Assembly: GCF_022539505.1 (NCBI RefSeq)
Contig: NC_061508.1
Span: 98,497,276-98,561,275 of the forward strand
Direction of reading: 5' to 3'
DNA: 64,000 nucleotides
Source: Lolium rigidum
Lineage: Eukaryota; Streptophyta; Magnoliopsida; Poales; Poaceae
In this document: piece by piece, positions 1 to 10,620 of the stretch
Layout of the letters: each line of letters starts with the position of its first letter
How positions within the stretch are numbered: position 1 is the first letter of the stretch
The notes under the pieces: generated by a model
Databases searched by the model: none
What the model was told of the DNA's origin: nothing
The model's input: the letters and a program-made list of their open reading frames with translations, nothing else
Translations under genes and position numbers: made by a program

Positions 1-1340
1 CGAAGTGGGGCCACGAGGGCCCGTAACCATAGGGCGGCGCGGCCAGCATGGGGCCCGCGCCGGCCTATGGTGTGGGGGCCCCGCGCCGCCTCCAACCCTA
101 CCCTTCGGCCTACTTATAGCCTTCGTCGCGAAAACCCCTGTACCGAGAGCCACGATACGGAAATACTTCCAGAGACGCCGCCGCCGCCAATCCCATCTCG
201 GGGGATTCAGGAGATCGCCTCCGGCACCCTGCCGGAGAGGGGAATCATCTCCCGGAGGACTCTTCATCACCATGATCGCCTCCGGATTGATGTGTGAGTA
301 GTTCACCCCTGGACTATGGGTCCATAGCAGTAGCTAGATGGTTGTCTTCTCTTCATTGTGCTATCATGTTAGATCTTGTGAGCTGCCTATCATGATCAAG
401 ATCATCTATTTGTAATGCTACATGTTATGTTTGTTGGGATCCGATGAATATGGAATACTATGTCAAGTTGATTATCAATCTATCATATATGTGTTGTTTA
501 TGTTCTTGCATGCTCTCCGTTGCTAGTAGAGGCTCTGGCCAAGTATACTTGTAAGTCCAAGAGGGAGTATTTATGCTCGATAGTGGGTTCATGCCACCAT
601 TGAATCTGGGACAGTGACAGAAAGTTCTAAGGTTGTGGATGTGCTGTTGCCACTAGGGATAAAACATCAATGCTTTTTCTAAGGATATTTGTGTTGATTA
701 GATTACGCACCATACTTAATGCAATTGTCTCGTTGTTTGCAACTTAATACTGGAAGGGGTGCGGATGCTAACCCGAAGGTGGACTTTTTAGGCATAGATG
801 CATGCTCGGATAGCGGTCTATGTACTTTGTCGTAATGCCCTGATTAAATCTCATAGTAGTCATCATGATATGTATGTGCATTATTATGCCCTCTCTATTT
901 GTCAATTGCCCAACTGTAATTTGTTCACCCAACATGCTATTTCTTATCGGAGAGACACCACTAGTGAACTGTGGACCCCGGTCCATTCTTTTACATCTGA
1001 AATACAATCTACTGCAATACTTGTTCTTTACTGTTCTTCGCAAACAAACATCATCTTCCACACTACACATTTAATCCTTTGTTTAGAGCAAGCGGTGAGA
1101 TTGACAGCCTCACTGTTACGTTGGGGCAAAGTACTTTGATTTCGTTGTGCAGGTTCCACGTTGGCGCCGGAATCCCTGGTGTTGCGCCGCACTACACTCC
1201 GTCACCAACAACCTTCACGTGTTCCTTGACTCCTACTGGTTCGATAACCTTGGTTTCTTACTGAGGGAAAACTTGCTGCTGTACGCATCACACCTTCCTC
1301 TTGGGGTTCCCAACGGACGTGTGTTAACTACACGCCAACA
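1..1340 (+). mobile_element. Gypsy LTR, 3' part, truncated by window edge
   Basis: This is the reverse-complement match of the complete LTRs at 5893-7479 and 61572-63164. Shared text includes the GATCATGATAGGCAGCTC-type region, the ACTGTGGACCCCGGTCC block and the terminal ACGTGTG...CACGCC. The LTR ends near 1340 (CACGCCAACA, against CACGCCATCA in the other copies). No primer-binding site follows, so this is a 3' LTR or a solo LTR whose start lies outside the window. The next bases belong to the 5' leader of the AP2/ERF-like ORF. Confidence 0.85.
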
Positions 1341-1381
1341 CAGCCACACGTCGCCACCGCCTCCGCTCATTCATCTCCGGG

Positions 1382-1906
1382 ATGCCTCGACGTCATCGAG
1401 GGTCGTCCGGTTTCCGTGGCGTTCGAGTGCGTCCGAGAGGTAGGTTCTACACCGAGATACGCGCCAGTGGCTTCCGCCTCACCCTCGGCACGTACAACAC
1501 GCCGGAGCTGGCGGCGCGCGCTTACGACGCGGCGGCGTGGCGCTTTCGGCGGCCACGGCGCGACATGAACTTCCCGGATGTTGATTCGCTAGAGGAGGCG
1601 GAGTTCCTCGCGCCAGCGCCATGCCTCGTCGACGACGAGGACCGTCGCCGGCACCGTCAGGTGCAGCGCAGGATCGCCATCGCCGAGCACGACGAGAAGT
1701 TGATGCGCCAGTGGAGGGCGCAGTTCCCCAATGACGTCGACAACACCGACGCGTTCTTCGCTGACCTCAGGGCCCAACGCAGGTCCAACAGGCGCCACCG
1801 TCGGGCCGTCGGCGAGTTCGAGCTCGAGAACCCGAACACAACTTGGACCGAAAACGACCCTCGGTGGGATGACATTTGGACGGAGACAACCTCCGACGAC
1901 GAGTAG
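1382..1906 (+). CDS. AP2/ERF-domain protein, transposon-associated copy 1 (intact)
   Basis: The 174-residue ORF has an AP2/ERF DNA-binding domain at about residues 9-66: SGFRGVRVRP, then EIRASGFRLTLGTYNTPE and the helix with the AARAYDAAAWRFR core, closing with MNFPD. The family binds GCC-box or DRE-like DNA in the nucleus. The domain is atypical because the WGKW-like strand is replaced by RGRFYTEIR. The C-terminal half is charged and arginine-rich and ends in an acidic TETTSDDE tail. A second copy of identical length lies at 38925-39449 on the minus strand inside a complete CACTA transposon, with about 16 residue differences by eye. This points to a mobile, multi-copy gene rather than a conventional ERF locus. 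The start is the Met conserved in both copies. An LTR ends 41 bases upstream and has displaced the promoter. Domain call is firm; function is unknown. Confidence 0.75.
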   Translation: MPRRHRGSSGFRGVRVRPRGRFYTEIRASGFRLTLGTYNTPELAARAYDAAAWRFRRPRRDMNFPDVDSLEEAEFLAPAPCLVDDEDRRRHRQVQRRIAIAEHDEKLMRQWRAQFPNDVDNTDAFFADLRAQRRSNRRHRRAVGEFELENPNTTWTENDPRWDDIWTETTSDDE

Positions 1907-1944
1907 AGACTAGACTAGTCATTTATCTATTTTATTGTAATTTC

Positions 1945-1950
1945 AATAAA
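1945..1950 (+). other. Putative polyadenylation signal of the AP2/ERF-like ORF
   Basis: AATAAA lies 39 bases after the stop codon in an AT-rich stretch. The position suits a plant near-upstream element. No transcript evidence is available. Confidence 0.4.
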
Positions 1951-1992
1951 GTCGTTGTCGGTTCTTTTAGTTTAAATTTAGTTTATAAAGTC

Positions 1993-2092
1993 NNNNNNNN
2001 NNNNNNNNNNNNNNNNNNNNNNNNNNNNNNNNNNNNNNNNNNNNNNNNNNNNNNNNNNNNNNNNNNNNNNNNNNNNNNNNNNNNNNNNNNNN
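1993..2092. other. Assembly gap (100 N)
   Basis: There are exactly 100 Ns, the usual placeholder for a gap of unknown size. The left end of the minus-strand Gypsy 3' LTR and the 3' flank of the AP2-like copy are hidden here. Confidence 0.99.
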
Positions 2093-2285
2093 CGAGAAAT
2101 ATTTCTTTACTAGGATTTCGAAACCAAAAACAGCAGAAAACAACGAACCGGCTCTTCGGCATCTTGTTAATAGGTTAGTGCCGGAAAATGCATAAATACG
2201 ACATATAATGTGTGTAAAACATGTAGATATCATCAATAATGTAGCATGGAACATAAGAAATTATCGATACGTCGGAGACGTATCA
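2093..2285 (-). repeat. 3' LTR of Gypsy element A (partial)
   Basis: The reverse complement starts TGATACGTCTCCGACGTATC at 2285 and matches the start of the LTR ending at 7479. The remainder of the LTR lies in or beyond the gap. Confidence 0.85.
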
Positions 2286-4880
2286 GCATCCCCAAGCTTA
2301 GTTCCTGCTCGTCCCGAGCTGGTAAACGATAACAAAGATAATTTCTGGAGTGACATGCCATCATAACCTTGATCATACTATTGTAAGCATATGTAATGAA
2401 TGCAGCGATCAAAACAATGGTAATGACATGAGTAAACAAATGAATCATAAAGCAAAGACTTTTCATGAATAGTACTTCAAGACAAGCATCAATAAGTCTT
2501 GCATAAGAGTTAACTCATAAAGCAATAAATCAAAGTAAAGGTATTGAAGCAACACAAAAGAAGATTAAGTTTCAGCGGTTGCTTTCAACTTATAACATGT
2601 ATATCTCATGGATATTGTCAACATAGAGTAATATAACAAGTGCAATATGCAAGTATGTAGGAATAAATGCACAGTTCACACAAGTGTTTGCTTCTTGAGG
2701 TGGAGAGAGATAGGTGAACTGACTCAACATAAAAGTAAAAGAAAGGTCTTTCAAAGAGGAAAAGCATTGATTGCTATATTTGTGCTAGAGCTTTTATTTT
2801 GAAAACATGAAACAATTTTGTCAACGGTAGTAATAAAGCATATGAGTTATGTAAATTATATCTTACAAGTTGCAAGCCTCATGCATAGTATACTAATAGT
2901 GCCCGCACCTTGTCCTAATTAGCTTGGACTACCGGATCATCGCAATACACATGTTTTAACCAAGTGTCACAAAGGGGTACCTCCATGTCGCTCTGTACAA
3001 AGGTCTAAGGAGAAAGCTCGCATTTTGGATTTCTCGCTTTTGATTATTCTCAACTTAGACATCCATACCGGGACAACATGGACAACAGATAATGGACTCC
3101 ACTTTAATGCATAAGCATGTGGCAACAATTAGTGTTCTCATATGAGATTGAGGATATATGTCCAAAACTGAAACTTCCACCATGATTCATGGCTTTAGTT
3201 AGCGGCCCAATGTTCTTCTCTAACAATATGCATGCTCCAACCATTAAGGTGGTAGATCTCTCTTACTTCGGACAAGACGGACATGCATAGCAACTCACAT
3301 GATATTCAACAAAGAGTAGTTGATGGCGTCCCCAGAAGCATGGTTATCGCACAACAAGCAACTTAATAAGAGATAAAGTGCATAAGTACATATTCAATAC
3401 CACAATAGTTTTTAGGCTATTTTGTCCCATGAGCCATATATTGTAAAGGCGAATGATGGAATTTTAAAGGTAGCACTCAAGCAATTTACTTTGGAATGGC
3501 GGAGAAATACCATGTAGTAGGTAGGTATGGTGGACACAAATGGCATAGTGGTTGGCTCAAGGATTTTGGATGCATGAGAAGTAATCCCTCTCGATACAAG
3601 GTTTAGGCTAGCAAGGTTATTTGAAACAAACACAACAATGAACGGTGCAGCAAAACTCACATAAAAGACATATTGTAAACATTATAAGACTCTACACCGT
3701 CTTCCTTGTTGTTCAAAACTCAATACTAGATATTATCTAGACTTTAGAGAGACCAAATATGCAAACCAAATTTAGCAAGCTCTAGGTGTTTCTTCATTAA
3801 TGGGTGCAAAGTATATGATGCAAGAGATTAAACATGAGAACAACAATTGCCAAGTATCAAATTATTCAAGACATTTTAGAATTACTACATGTAGAATTTC
3901 CCGATTCCAACCATATAACAATTTAACGAAGAAGATTCAACCTTCGCCATGAATACTATGAGTAAAGCCTAAGGACATATTTGTCCATATGCAACGAGCG
4001 GAGCGTGTCTCTCTCCCACACAATGAATGCTAGGATCCATTTTATTCAAACAAAAACAAAAAACAAAAACAAACCGACGCTCCAAGCAAAGCACATAAGA
4101 TGTGATGGAATAAAAATATAGTTTCGGGGGAGGAACCCGATAATGTTGTCGATGAAGAAGGGGATGCCTTGGGCATCCCCAAGCTTAGACAGCTTGAGTC
4201 TTCTTAGAATATGCGGGGGTGAACCACCGGGGCATCCCCAAGCTTAGAGCTTGCACTCTCCTTGATCATATTGCATCATTCTCCTCTCTTGATCCTTGAA
4301 AACTTCCTCCACACCAAACTCGAAACAACTCATTAGAGGGTTAGTGCACAATAAAAATTAACATGTTCAGAGGTGACACAATCTTCTTAACACTTCTGGA
4401 CATTGCATAAAGCTACTGGACATTAATGGAACAAAGAAATTCATCCATCATAGCAAAAGAGGCAATGCGAAATAAAAGGCAGAATCTGTCAAAACAGAAC
4501 GAGTCCGTAAAGATGGATTTTATTGAGGCACCAGACTTGCTCAAATGAAAATGCCCAAATTGAATGAAAGTTGCGTACATATCTGAGGATCACGCACGTA
4601 AATTGGCTTAATTTTCTGAGCTACTTACGAGAGGCAGGTCGAAATTCGTGACAGCAAAGAAATCTGAATACTGCGCAGTAATCCAAATCTAGTATTCACT
4701 TTACTATCAAAGACTTTACTTGGCACAACAAAACACAAAACTAAGATAAGGAGAGGTTGCTACAGTAGTAAACAACTTCCAAGACTCAAATATAAAACAA
4801 AAATACTGTAGTAAAAACATGGGTTGTCTCCCATAAGCGCTTTTCTTTAACGCCTTTCAGCTAGGCGCAGAAAGTGTGAA
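2286..4880 (-). other. Gypsy A internal non-coding region with polypurine tract
   Basis: The reverse complement of 2286-2301 is CTAAGCTTGGGGATGC, a polypurine tract directly beside the 3' LTR. The rest is about 2.6 kb without a long ORF. It is collinear with 47787-50415 and 63165-64000, so it is conserved element sequence and not host DNA. AAGCTTGGGGATGCC-like copies recur near 4170 and 4230. Confidence 0.75.
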
Positions 4881-5561
4881 TCAAGTATTATCAAGGGACG
4901 AAGCATTGACATTACAAGTTCCCCCATCTGTAGTGGTACTAAGGGCTTTGTCAATTTTAGGCCTATAATAATATTTCTTTGGTTTAGGCACTTTAGAGAC
5001 ATACATAAACTTTTGCTCCTTACCCACATAAGCTTTCTCTCTAAACTTTAGAGAAAAAAAAGTTGAACCCAAAGTTCCCATAGCTTTTTCAAGTTCGCCA
5101 ATCCTATTGATTTGATTATCATGGACAACACAAGTTCCTAGGACACTAATTCTTTTATCAATTCCTCCTAAGGATTTATCAAGTTCATCAGTTTTATCAA
5201 GTAACATTTCCAATTTAGTTTCAACACTTGGGAAATTTTTCTCTATGGTTTCCAATTTTTTCATAACATCTTCAAGAGAGGTTTCAATTTTAAATTCATT
5301 AACAGATGGTATTCCAAATAAACTCTCAATAATGCAACTAGCTTCTAGAGCAGGGGCGCCTAGGAAGTTACCTCCCGCGAGACAATCGAGAACATACCTA
5401 TTCCAGCTAGAGATACCAACATAAAAATTTCTAAGTAGGATAGTGGTGGAGTGTTTCTTAGTGCACCTATTATGGGCATCACTAATTCTATACCAAGCAT
5501 CTTTTAAACATTCTCCCCCTTGTTGCTTAAACGAACGAACTTCAACTTCAGGATTACTCAT
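4881..5561 (-). CDS. Gypsy gag-like remnant protein
   Basis: The 226-residue ORF begins MSNPEVEVRSFKQQGGECL and contains DAWYRISDAHNRC, which resembles the gag region of grass Gypsy elements. A predicted coiled-coil-like stretch follows at about residues 90-165, rich in leucine, lysine and glutamate heptads (MKKLETIEKNFPSVETKLEM and onward). The last residues (VNASSLDNT) resemble the end of the gag-protease reading frame of the sister element at 50416 (VDASSLDVT). The zinc knuckle and protease expected between them are absent, so this looks like a gag head joined to a polyprotein tail by internal deletion. It lies 225 bases inside the nearer primer-binding site, as expected for gag. Whether it is translated is unknown. 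Confidence 0.65.
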   Translation of the reverse strand: MSNPEVEVRSFKQQGGECLKDAWYRISDAHNRCTKKHSTTILLRNFYVGISSWNRYVLDCLAGGNFLGAPALEASCIIESLFGIPSVNEFKIETSLEDVMKKLETIEKNFPSVETKLEMLLDKTDELDKSLGGIDKRISVLGTCVVHDNQINRIGELEKAMGTLGSTFFSLKFREKAYVGKEQKFMYVSKVPKPKKYYYRPKIDKALSTTTDGGTCNVNASSLDNT

Positions 5562-5785
5562 TTTAGCAGTAGTAAATAAAGCAAACTAGATAAAATAAAT
5601 GCAAGTAACTAATTTTTTGTGTTTTTGATATAGAGTGCAAGACAGTAAATAAAGTAAAGCTAGAAACTATTTTTTTTTGTGTTTTGATATAATGCAGCAA
5701 ACAAAGTAGTAAATAAAATAAAGCAAGACAAAAACAAAGTAAAGAGATTGGGAAGTGGAGACTCCCCTTGCAGCGTGTCTTGATC

Positions 5786-5803
5786 TCCCCGGCAACGGCG
5801 CCA
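5786..5803 (-). promoter_or_regulatory. Primer-binding site, inner copy (tRNA-Asp type)
   Basis: The reverse complement is TGGCGCCGTTGCCGGGGA, complementary to the 3' end of plant tRNA-Asp. This is the second of two identical 18-base copies, 78 bases further inside the element than the one next to the LTR. Confidence 0.75.
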
Positions 5804-5863
5804 GAAAATATGATGGCAGTTGCCGTGGGAGTTAGAAATCTTTGTGGTGTAGCTTTTCTTCGT

Positions 5864-5881
5864 TCCCCGGCAACGGCGCCA
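5864..5881 (-). promoter_or_regulatory. Primer-binding site, LTR-proximal copy (tRNA-Asp type)
   Basis: It has the same 18 bases as 5786-5803 and lies 11 bases from the 5' LTR end, the normal place for priming minus-strand DNA synthesis. The flanking AGAAAATATG is duplicated as well. Confidence 0.85.
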
Positions 5882-5892
5882 GAAAATATGCT

Positions 5893-7479
5893 CGATGGCG
5901 TGTAATTCACACGTTCGTTGGGAACCCCAAGAGGAAGGTATGATGCGCACAGCAGCAAGTTTTCCCTCAGAAAGAAATCAAGGTTTATCGAACCAGGAGG
6001 AGCCAAGAAGCACGTTGAAGGTTGATGGCGGCGGGATGTAGTGCGGCGCAACACCAGGGATTCCGGCGCCAACGTGGAACCTGCACAACACAACCAAAGT
6101 ACTTTGCCCCAACGAAAAAGTGAGGTTGTCAATCTCACCGGCTTGCTGTAACAAAGGATTAACCGTATTGTGTGGAAGATGATTGTTTGCGAGAAAACGA
6201 GTAAAACAAGTATTGCAGTAGATTGTATGCGATGTAAAGAATAGGACCGGGGTCCATAGTTCACTAGAGGTGTCTCTCCCATAAGATAAAAGCATGTTGG
6301 GTGAACAAATTACGGTCGGGCAATTGACAAATAGAGAGGGCATAACAATGCACATACATGATATGATAAATATAGTGAGATTTAATTGGGCATTACGACA
6401 AAGTACATAGACCGCTATCCGAGCATGCATCTATGCCTAAAAAGTCCACCTTCGAGGTTATCATCCGAACCCCTTTCGGTATTAAGTTGCAAAACAACGA
6501 GACAATTGCATTAAGTATGGTGCGTAATGTAATCAATAACTAAATCCTTAGACATAGCATCAATGTTTTATCCCTAGTGGCAACAAGCACATCCACAACC
6601 TTAGAACTTTCTGTCATCGTCCTCAGTTTAATGGAGGCATGAGCCCACTATCGAGCATAAATACTCCCTCTTGGAGTTAAGAGCAAAAACTTGGCCGAGC
6701 CTCTACTAATAACGGAGAGCATGCAAGATCATAAACAACACATAGGTAATAACTTGATAATTAACATAACATAGTATTCTCTATCCATCGGATCCCGACA
6801 AACACAACATATAGTATTACGGATAGATGATCTTGATCATGTTAGGCAGCTCACAAGATCCAACAATGAAGCACATGAGGAGAAGACAACCATCTAGCTA
6901 CTGCTATGGACCCATAGTCCAGGGGTGAACTACTCACTCATCACTCCGGAGGTGACCATGGCGGTGAAGAGTCCTCCGGGAGATGATTCCCCTCTCCGGC
7001 AGGGTGCCGGAGGTGATCTCCAGAATCCCCCGAGATGGGATTGGCGGCGGCGGCGTCTCAGTAAGGTTTTCCGTATCGTGGCTCTCGGTCCTGGGGGTTT
7101 CGCGACGAAGGCTATTTGTAGGCGGAAGGGCAGGTAAAGAGGCGGCACGAGGGGCCCACACCATAGGCCGGCGCGGCTAGGGCCTGGGCCGCGCCGCCCT
7201 GGTGTGTCGCCACCTCGTGGCCCCACTTCGACTCTCCCTCGGTCTTCTGGAAGCTTCGTCCAAAAATAGGACCCTGGGCGTTGATTTCGTCCAATTCCGA
7301 GAATATTTCTTTACTAGGATTTCTGAAACCAAAAACAGCAACTGGCTCTTCGACATCTTGTTAATAGGTTAGTGCCGGAAAATGCATAAATACGACATAT
7401 AATGTGTATAAAACATGTAGATATCATCAATAATGTAGCATGGAACATAAGAAATTATCGATACGTCGGAGACGTATCA
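5893..7479 (-). repeat. 5' LTR of Gypsy element A
   Basis: The LTR is about 1.59 kb. Read on the minus strand it runs from TGATACGTCTCC at 7479 to CACGCCATCG at 5893. It matches 61572-63164 nearly end to end. The last base pair departs from the usual ...ATCA end. Confidence 0.88.
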
Positions 7480-8700
7480 GCCCTCTCGGTGGAATGTCGT
7501 CTAATTAGCTTGCAAGCATGTGACTAGGTCACAAGAGATGACATACCACGGTACGAGTAAAGAGTACTTGTCGGTAACGAGGTTGAACTAGGTATGGAGA
7601 TACCGATGATCGAACCTCGGACAAGTAAAGTATCGTGTGACAAAGGGAATCGGTATCGTATGTGATGGTTCTTTCGATCACGAAGTCATCGTTGAATATG
7701 TGGGAGTTATTATGGATCTCCAGGTCCCGCTATTAGTTATTGATCGGAGAGAAGTCTCGATCATGTCCGCATAGTTCTCGAACCGTAGGGTGACACACTT
7801 AAGGTTTGATGTCGTTTTAAGTAGATATGGAATATGGAATGGAGTTCGAATGTTGTTCGGAGTCTCGGATGGGATCCGGGACATCACGAGGAGTTCCGGA
7901 ATGGTCCGGAGAATAAGATTCATATATAGGAAGTCACTTTCCAAGTTTGGAAATGATCCGGTGCATTTATGGAAGGCGCTAGAATGTTCTAGAACCTTCC
8001 GGAAGAAATCACCATGGAAGGTCGAGACCATAGCCGGCCAGCCAAAGGGGAAGGTGGAGTCCATGGTGGACTCCACCTCCATGGCCGGCCATAGGGGAAG
8101 GAAAGGGAGCAATCCCACTTCCCCTAGGTTTCACCCATATGGAAGTTTTTGAGTTGGACTCTTATTCGGATTTTGGGCAAACTCTTGGGGGTTCCACCTA
8201 TATAAAGAGAAGGAGAGGGAGAGGGCTGGCTACCACTTGGCCGCACCACCAAGGGGCTCCCTGGCCGGCGCCCCAAGCCCCCCTCTCTCCAAACCCTAGC
8301 TACTCCCTCCTCCTTCTTCTCCCACAGTGCTTACGACGAAGCCCTGCCGGAGATCTCCACCACCACCGTCACCACGCCGTCGTGCTGGCGGGATTCCGAG
8401 GAGGATCTACTACATCCGCTACCCGCTGGAACGGGGATAAGGACATCGTCATCAACACCGCACGTGTGACCGAGTGCGGAGGTGCTGCCCGATTGTGGCA
8501 CCTTCAAGATCTTCTACGCGCTTTTGAAAGCGGCAAGTGATCAACTACATCCACCACGAGATTTATCTTGTTAACGCTTAGCGATCTTCGAGGGTATGTT
8601 GATCTTCACCTCGTTGCTACCATCTACTAGATTAGATTTTGGTTTGTTATTCATTCTTGCGGTAGGAAATGTTTTGTTTTCTATGCTACGAATCCTATCA
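7480..8700 (+). mobile_element. BARE/Angela-type Copia LTR, 3' portion
   Basis: It begins at GCCCTCTCGGTGGAATGTCG, the text found at about 60811 inside the other BARE-type LTR. It then follows that LTR through the CGAGTAAAGAGTACTTGTC and CATCACGAGGAGTTCCGGAA blocks to TATATAAAG and ends in CTATCA at 8700. The left part is missing because Gypsy element A inserted here. No initiator-Met primer-binding site follows 8700, so it is a solo or 3' LTR. Confidence 0.82.
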
Positions 8701-9763
8701 AACATGAGTCACTACCGTGCACAACCACTTTAGTTCTACAAAACACATGATAAATGCAGATTATCCAAGTTCTACTAACATTGTTCAAACTTCTAAGCAT
8801 CGGCCTAACAATGTACACAACAAGCATCATATGAATTACAATGTGAGCCTCATACTAATATAACACACATCACTCACTGACATAATGTGCCATCTAGTAA
8901 TTACCATGGACAAACATTGTGGTTGCACAATCACTTGGTATATGGGGATTATCCAATTTGCACACACTAAAATGGTGCTAACATGTAATCATTGGCCCTA
9001 CAGATGAATAACAAAAAACGATGCCTCATATGAAATAGTTCATACATATGTAGTATCTGTGAACAGTAAATCCAGTTCATCGACCATCTGCAATAAATTT
9101 GTCTTGCATGCGAGCCCCAACTATTAAATCAAACTACCAAACTCTAAAAATATTACGCAACGTCTAAAATGTTGACCCAATGCTAGAAATGTATAAATTA
9201 AACCCTACCTAAATGATTACACTAACAGATCTATAATGCATGTCATCACTCCCTAAAACTAAGTGTGTAAATCTACGAAGGGAAATCATCGGAGAAGGTA
9301 GGATTGGTCCTTACCGCCATTGATGAGGGCTGGTAGAGGTCGAGGGCGAGGAAATCATTGCCCATGTTTGGTCACGGTGGAAGCCAATGAAGCGCCCAGG
9401 ATGCCATCCCGAATTCTTGATCCTCCTCTTCACGCCGTCGCAATGGATGCGCCGGTGACAGCGAAACCGAGGATGTGATATGATAGAAGGAGCGGTGAGA
9501 GATAGAATGGGAGAGTGAGAGGCCTAAAACCCAACCAGATGGACCGAATTTGTGTCTCCTCGGAGCCTAGCAAGAGGTCATGGAGGCTGCCAAACACGCT
9601 CACTACACTATGAGAATGAGGGAGTACTAATTTCCATGTGGTTCATACTCCAGCGACCCAATATCATCACGATTGAACCTAGGAATGCAAGAACACATAG
9701 ATGTCCAAATCCTTGCACCATCCTGACCAATGCTAGTAGTACCTAATTTGAGAACCTACCTAT
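8701..9763. other. Intergenic stretch, no supported gene
   Basis: This is AT-rich sequence without a convincing ORF or element boundary. A GAGGGAGTA string near 9620 resembles a broken Stowaway terminus but has no partner. Confidence 0.5.
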
Positions 9764-10055
9764 AGTTGGGTGGTTAGGAGGGCAGTGGCATCTCAAGCCC
9801 ACCAGAATTCAAATTCCAGTTTTGACACTTTGATGTCTCATTAAAGGTGGAATATTCTTCAGTGAGAGGCTACGTTCTCGTTGACATCGAGGCGCCTGTG
9901 GTGACTTCGCCAATCTCAAGACCCATCGGATGAAGTTTCTTGGACGCAGTCTCTCGAATGTGCTCATATGGGTACGGTGTGTGTGCATATATTCATAGGG
10001 ATGAGTATATGTGCGTATATGTGAGCGTCTACGTCTATGCTTTGTTTCGCAAAAA
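9764..10055 (+). mobile_element. SINE-like element with tRNA-type head
   Basis: The head TAGTTGGGTGGTTAGGAG resembles a pol III box A, and AATTCAAATTCC (about 9808-9819) resembles box B. The body GAGGCGCCTGTGGTGACTTC and the tail of alternating GTGTGTGCATATATTCATAGGG text match a widespread grass SINE that I recognise. It ends in a short A run (10051-10055). No clear target-site duplication was found, so the exact ends are approximate. Confidence 0.65.
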
Positions 10056-10062
10056 TGTAATA

Positions 10063-10105
10063 CTCCCTACGATTCATATTAACTGATTTTAATATGAATA
10101 TATCT
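10063..10105 (+). mobile_element. Stowaway-like MITE remnant
   Basis: TACTCCCTACGATTCATATT resembles the CTCCCTCCG-type Stowaway terminus, followed by a TTAATATGAATAT fold. The opposite terminus is missing. Confidence 0.35.
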
Positions 10106-10620
10106 ACAACTATAATTTAGTGCGGGGAGCGGGGCGACAAACCATTTTCACGCGTGCTTGCACACACGCGATGGTCAATGCACACAGGACCATGGAATTA
10201 TAGATACGGTGCTGATGGGCTAGTAATTGGACCATTATAATCTTCTTAGGATCGTACAGCTCGGTTGGTATAATTAAGCGTCTGAATGCGTCTCAGGGAG
10301 CACCAGTTTTACGGATCAGTCTATCAAAACTGTACATTTTCAGTGTTTTGACAAGAGTGCTAGTACACACTACCCCTAAAAATCTTGTAGATACGTACAG
10401 CACAAGATTAGCATAGTCGCATATGATTCTAATAAAATCCTGTAAAATTTATTTATTCTTAGAAAAAGACCCGGACCTACATGACGCGGAGACCAACGGG
10501 ACACCATACCATACGGGAGCACTAACACTGTCACACCGACGTGCCCACACCCTCCTCAGGGCTCTGCCTCATTTTCCTCCCAGCACTTCCCCATCGATAA
10601 CTCGAGCCGACCACCTGATC

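Larger units (their letters stand above)
2093..7479 (-). mobile_element. Non-autonomous Gypsy element A (minus strand)
   Basis: On the minus strand this reads 5' LTR (5893-7479), tRNA-Asp-type primer-binding sites, a gag remnant (4881-5561), a long non-coding region, a polypurine tract next to 2286, and a 3' LTR cut by the assembly gap (2093-2285). There is no protease, reverse transcriptase or integrase. It sits in a BARE-type LTR, since Copia sequence resumes at 7480. Related copies in the window start at 46300 and 61572. The family name is not certain from sequence alone. Confidence 0.85.

Noticed and set aside
798..1443. ORFs inside the 1-1340 LTR and across its border
   Set aside because: The LTR family is non-coding, and the same ORFs appear wherever the LTR occurs (5563-6430, 61498-62100).
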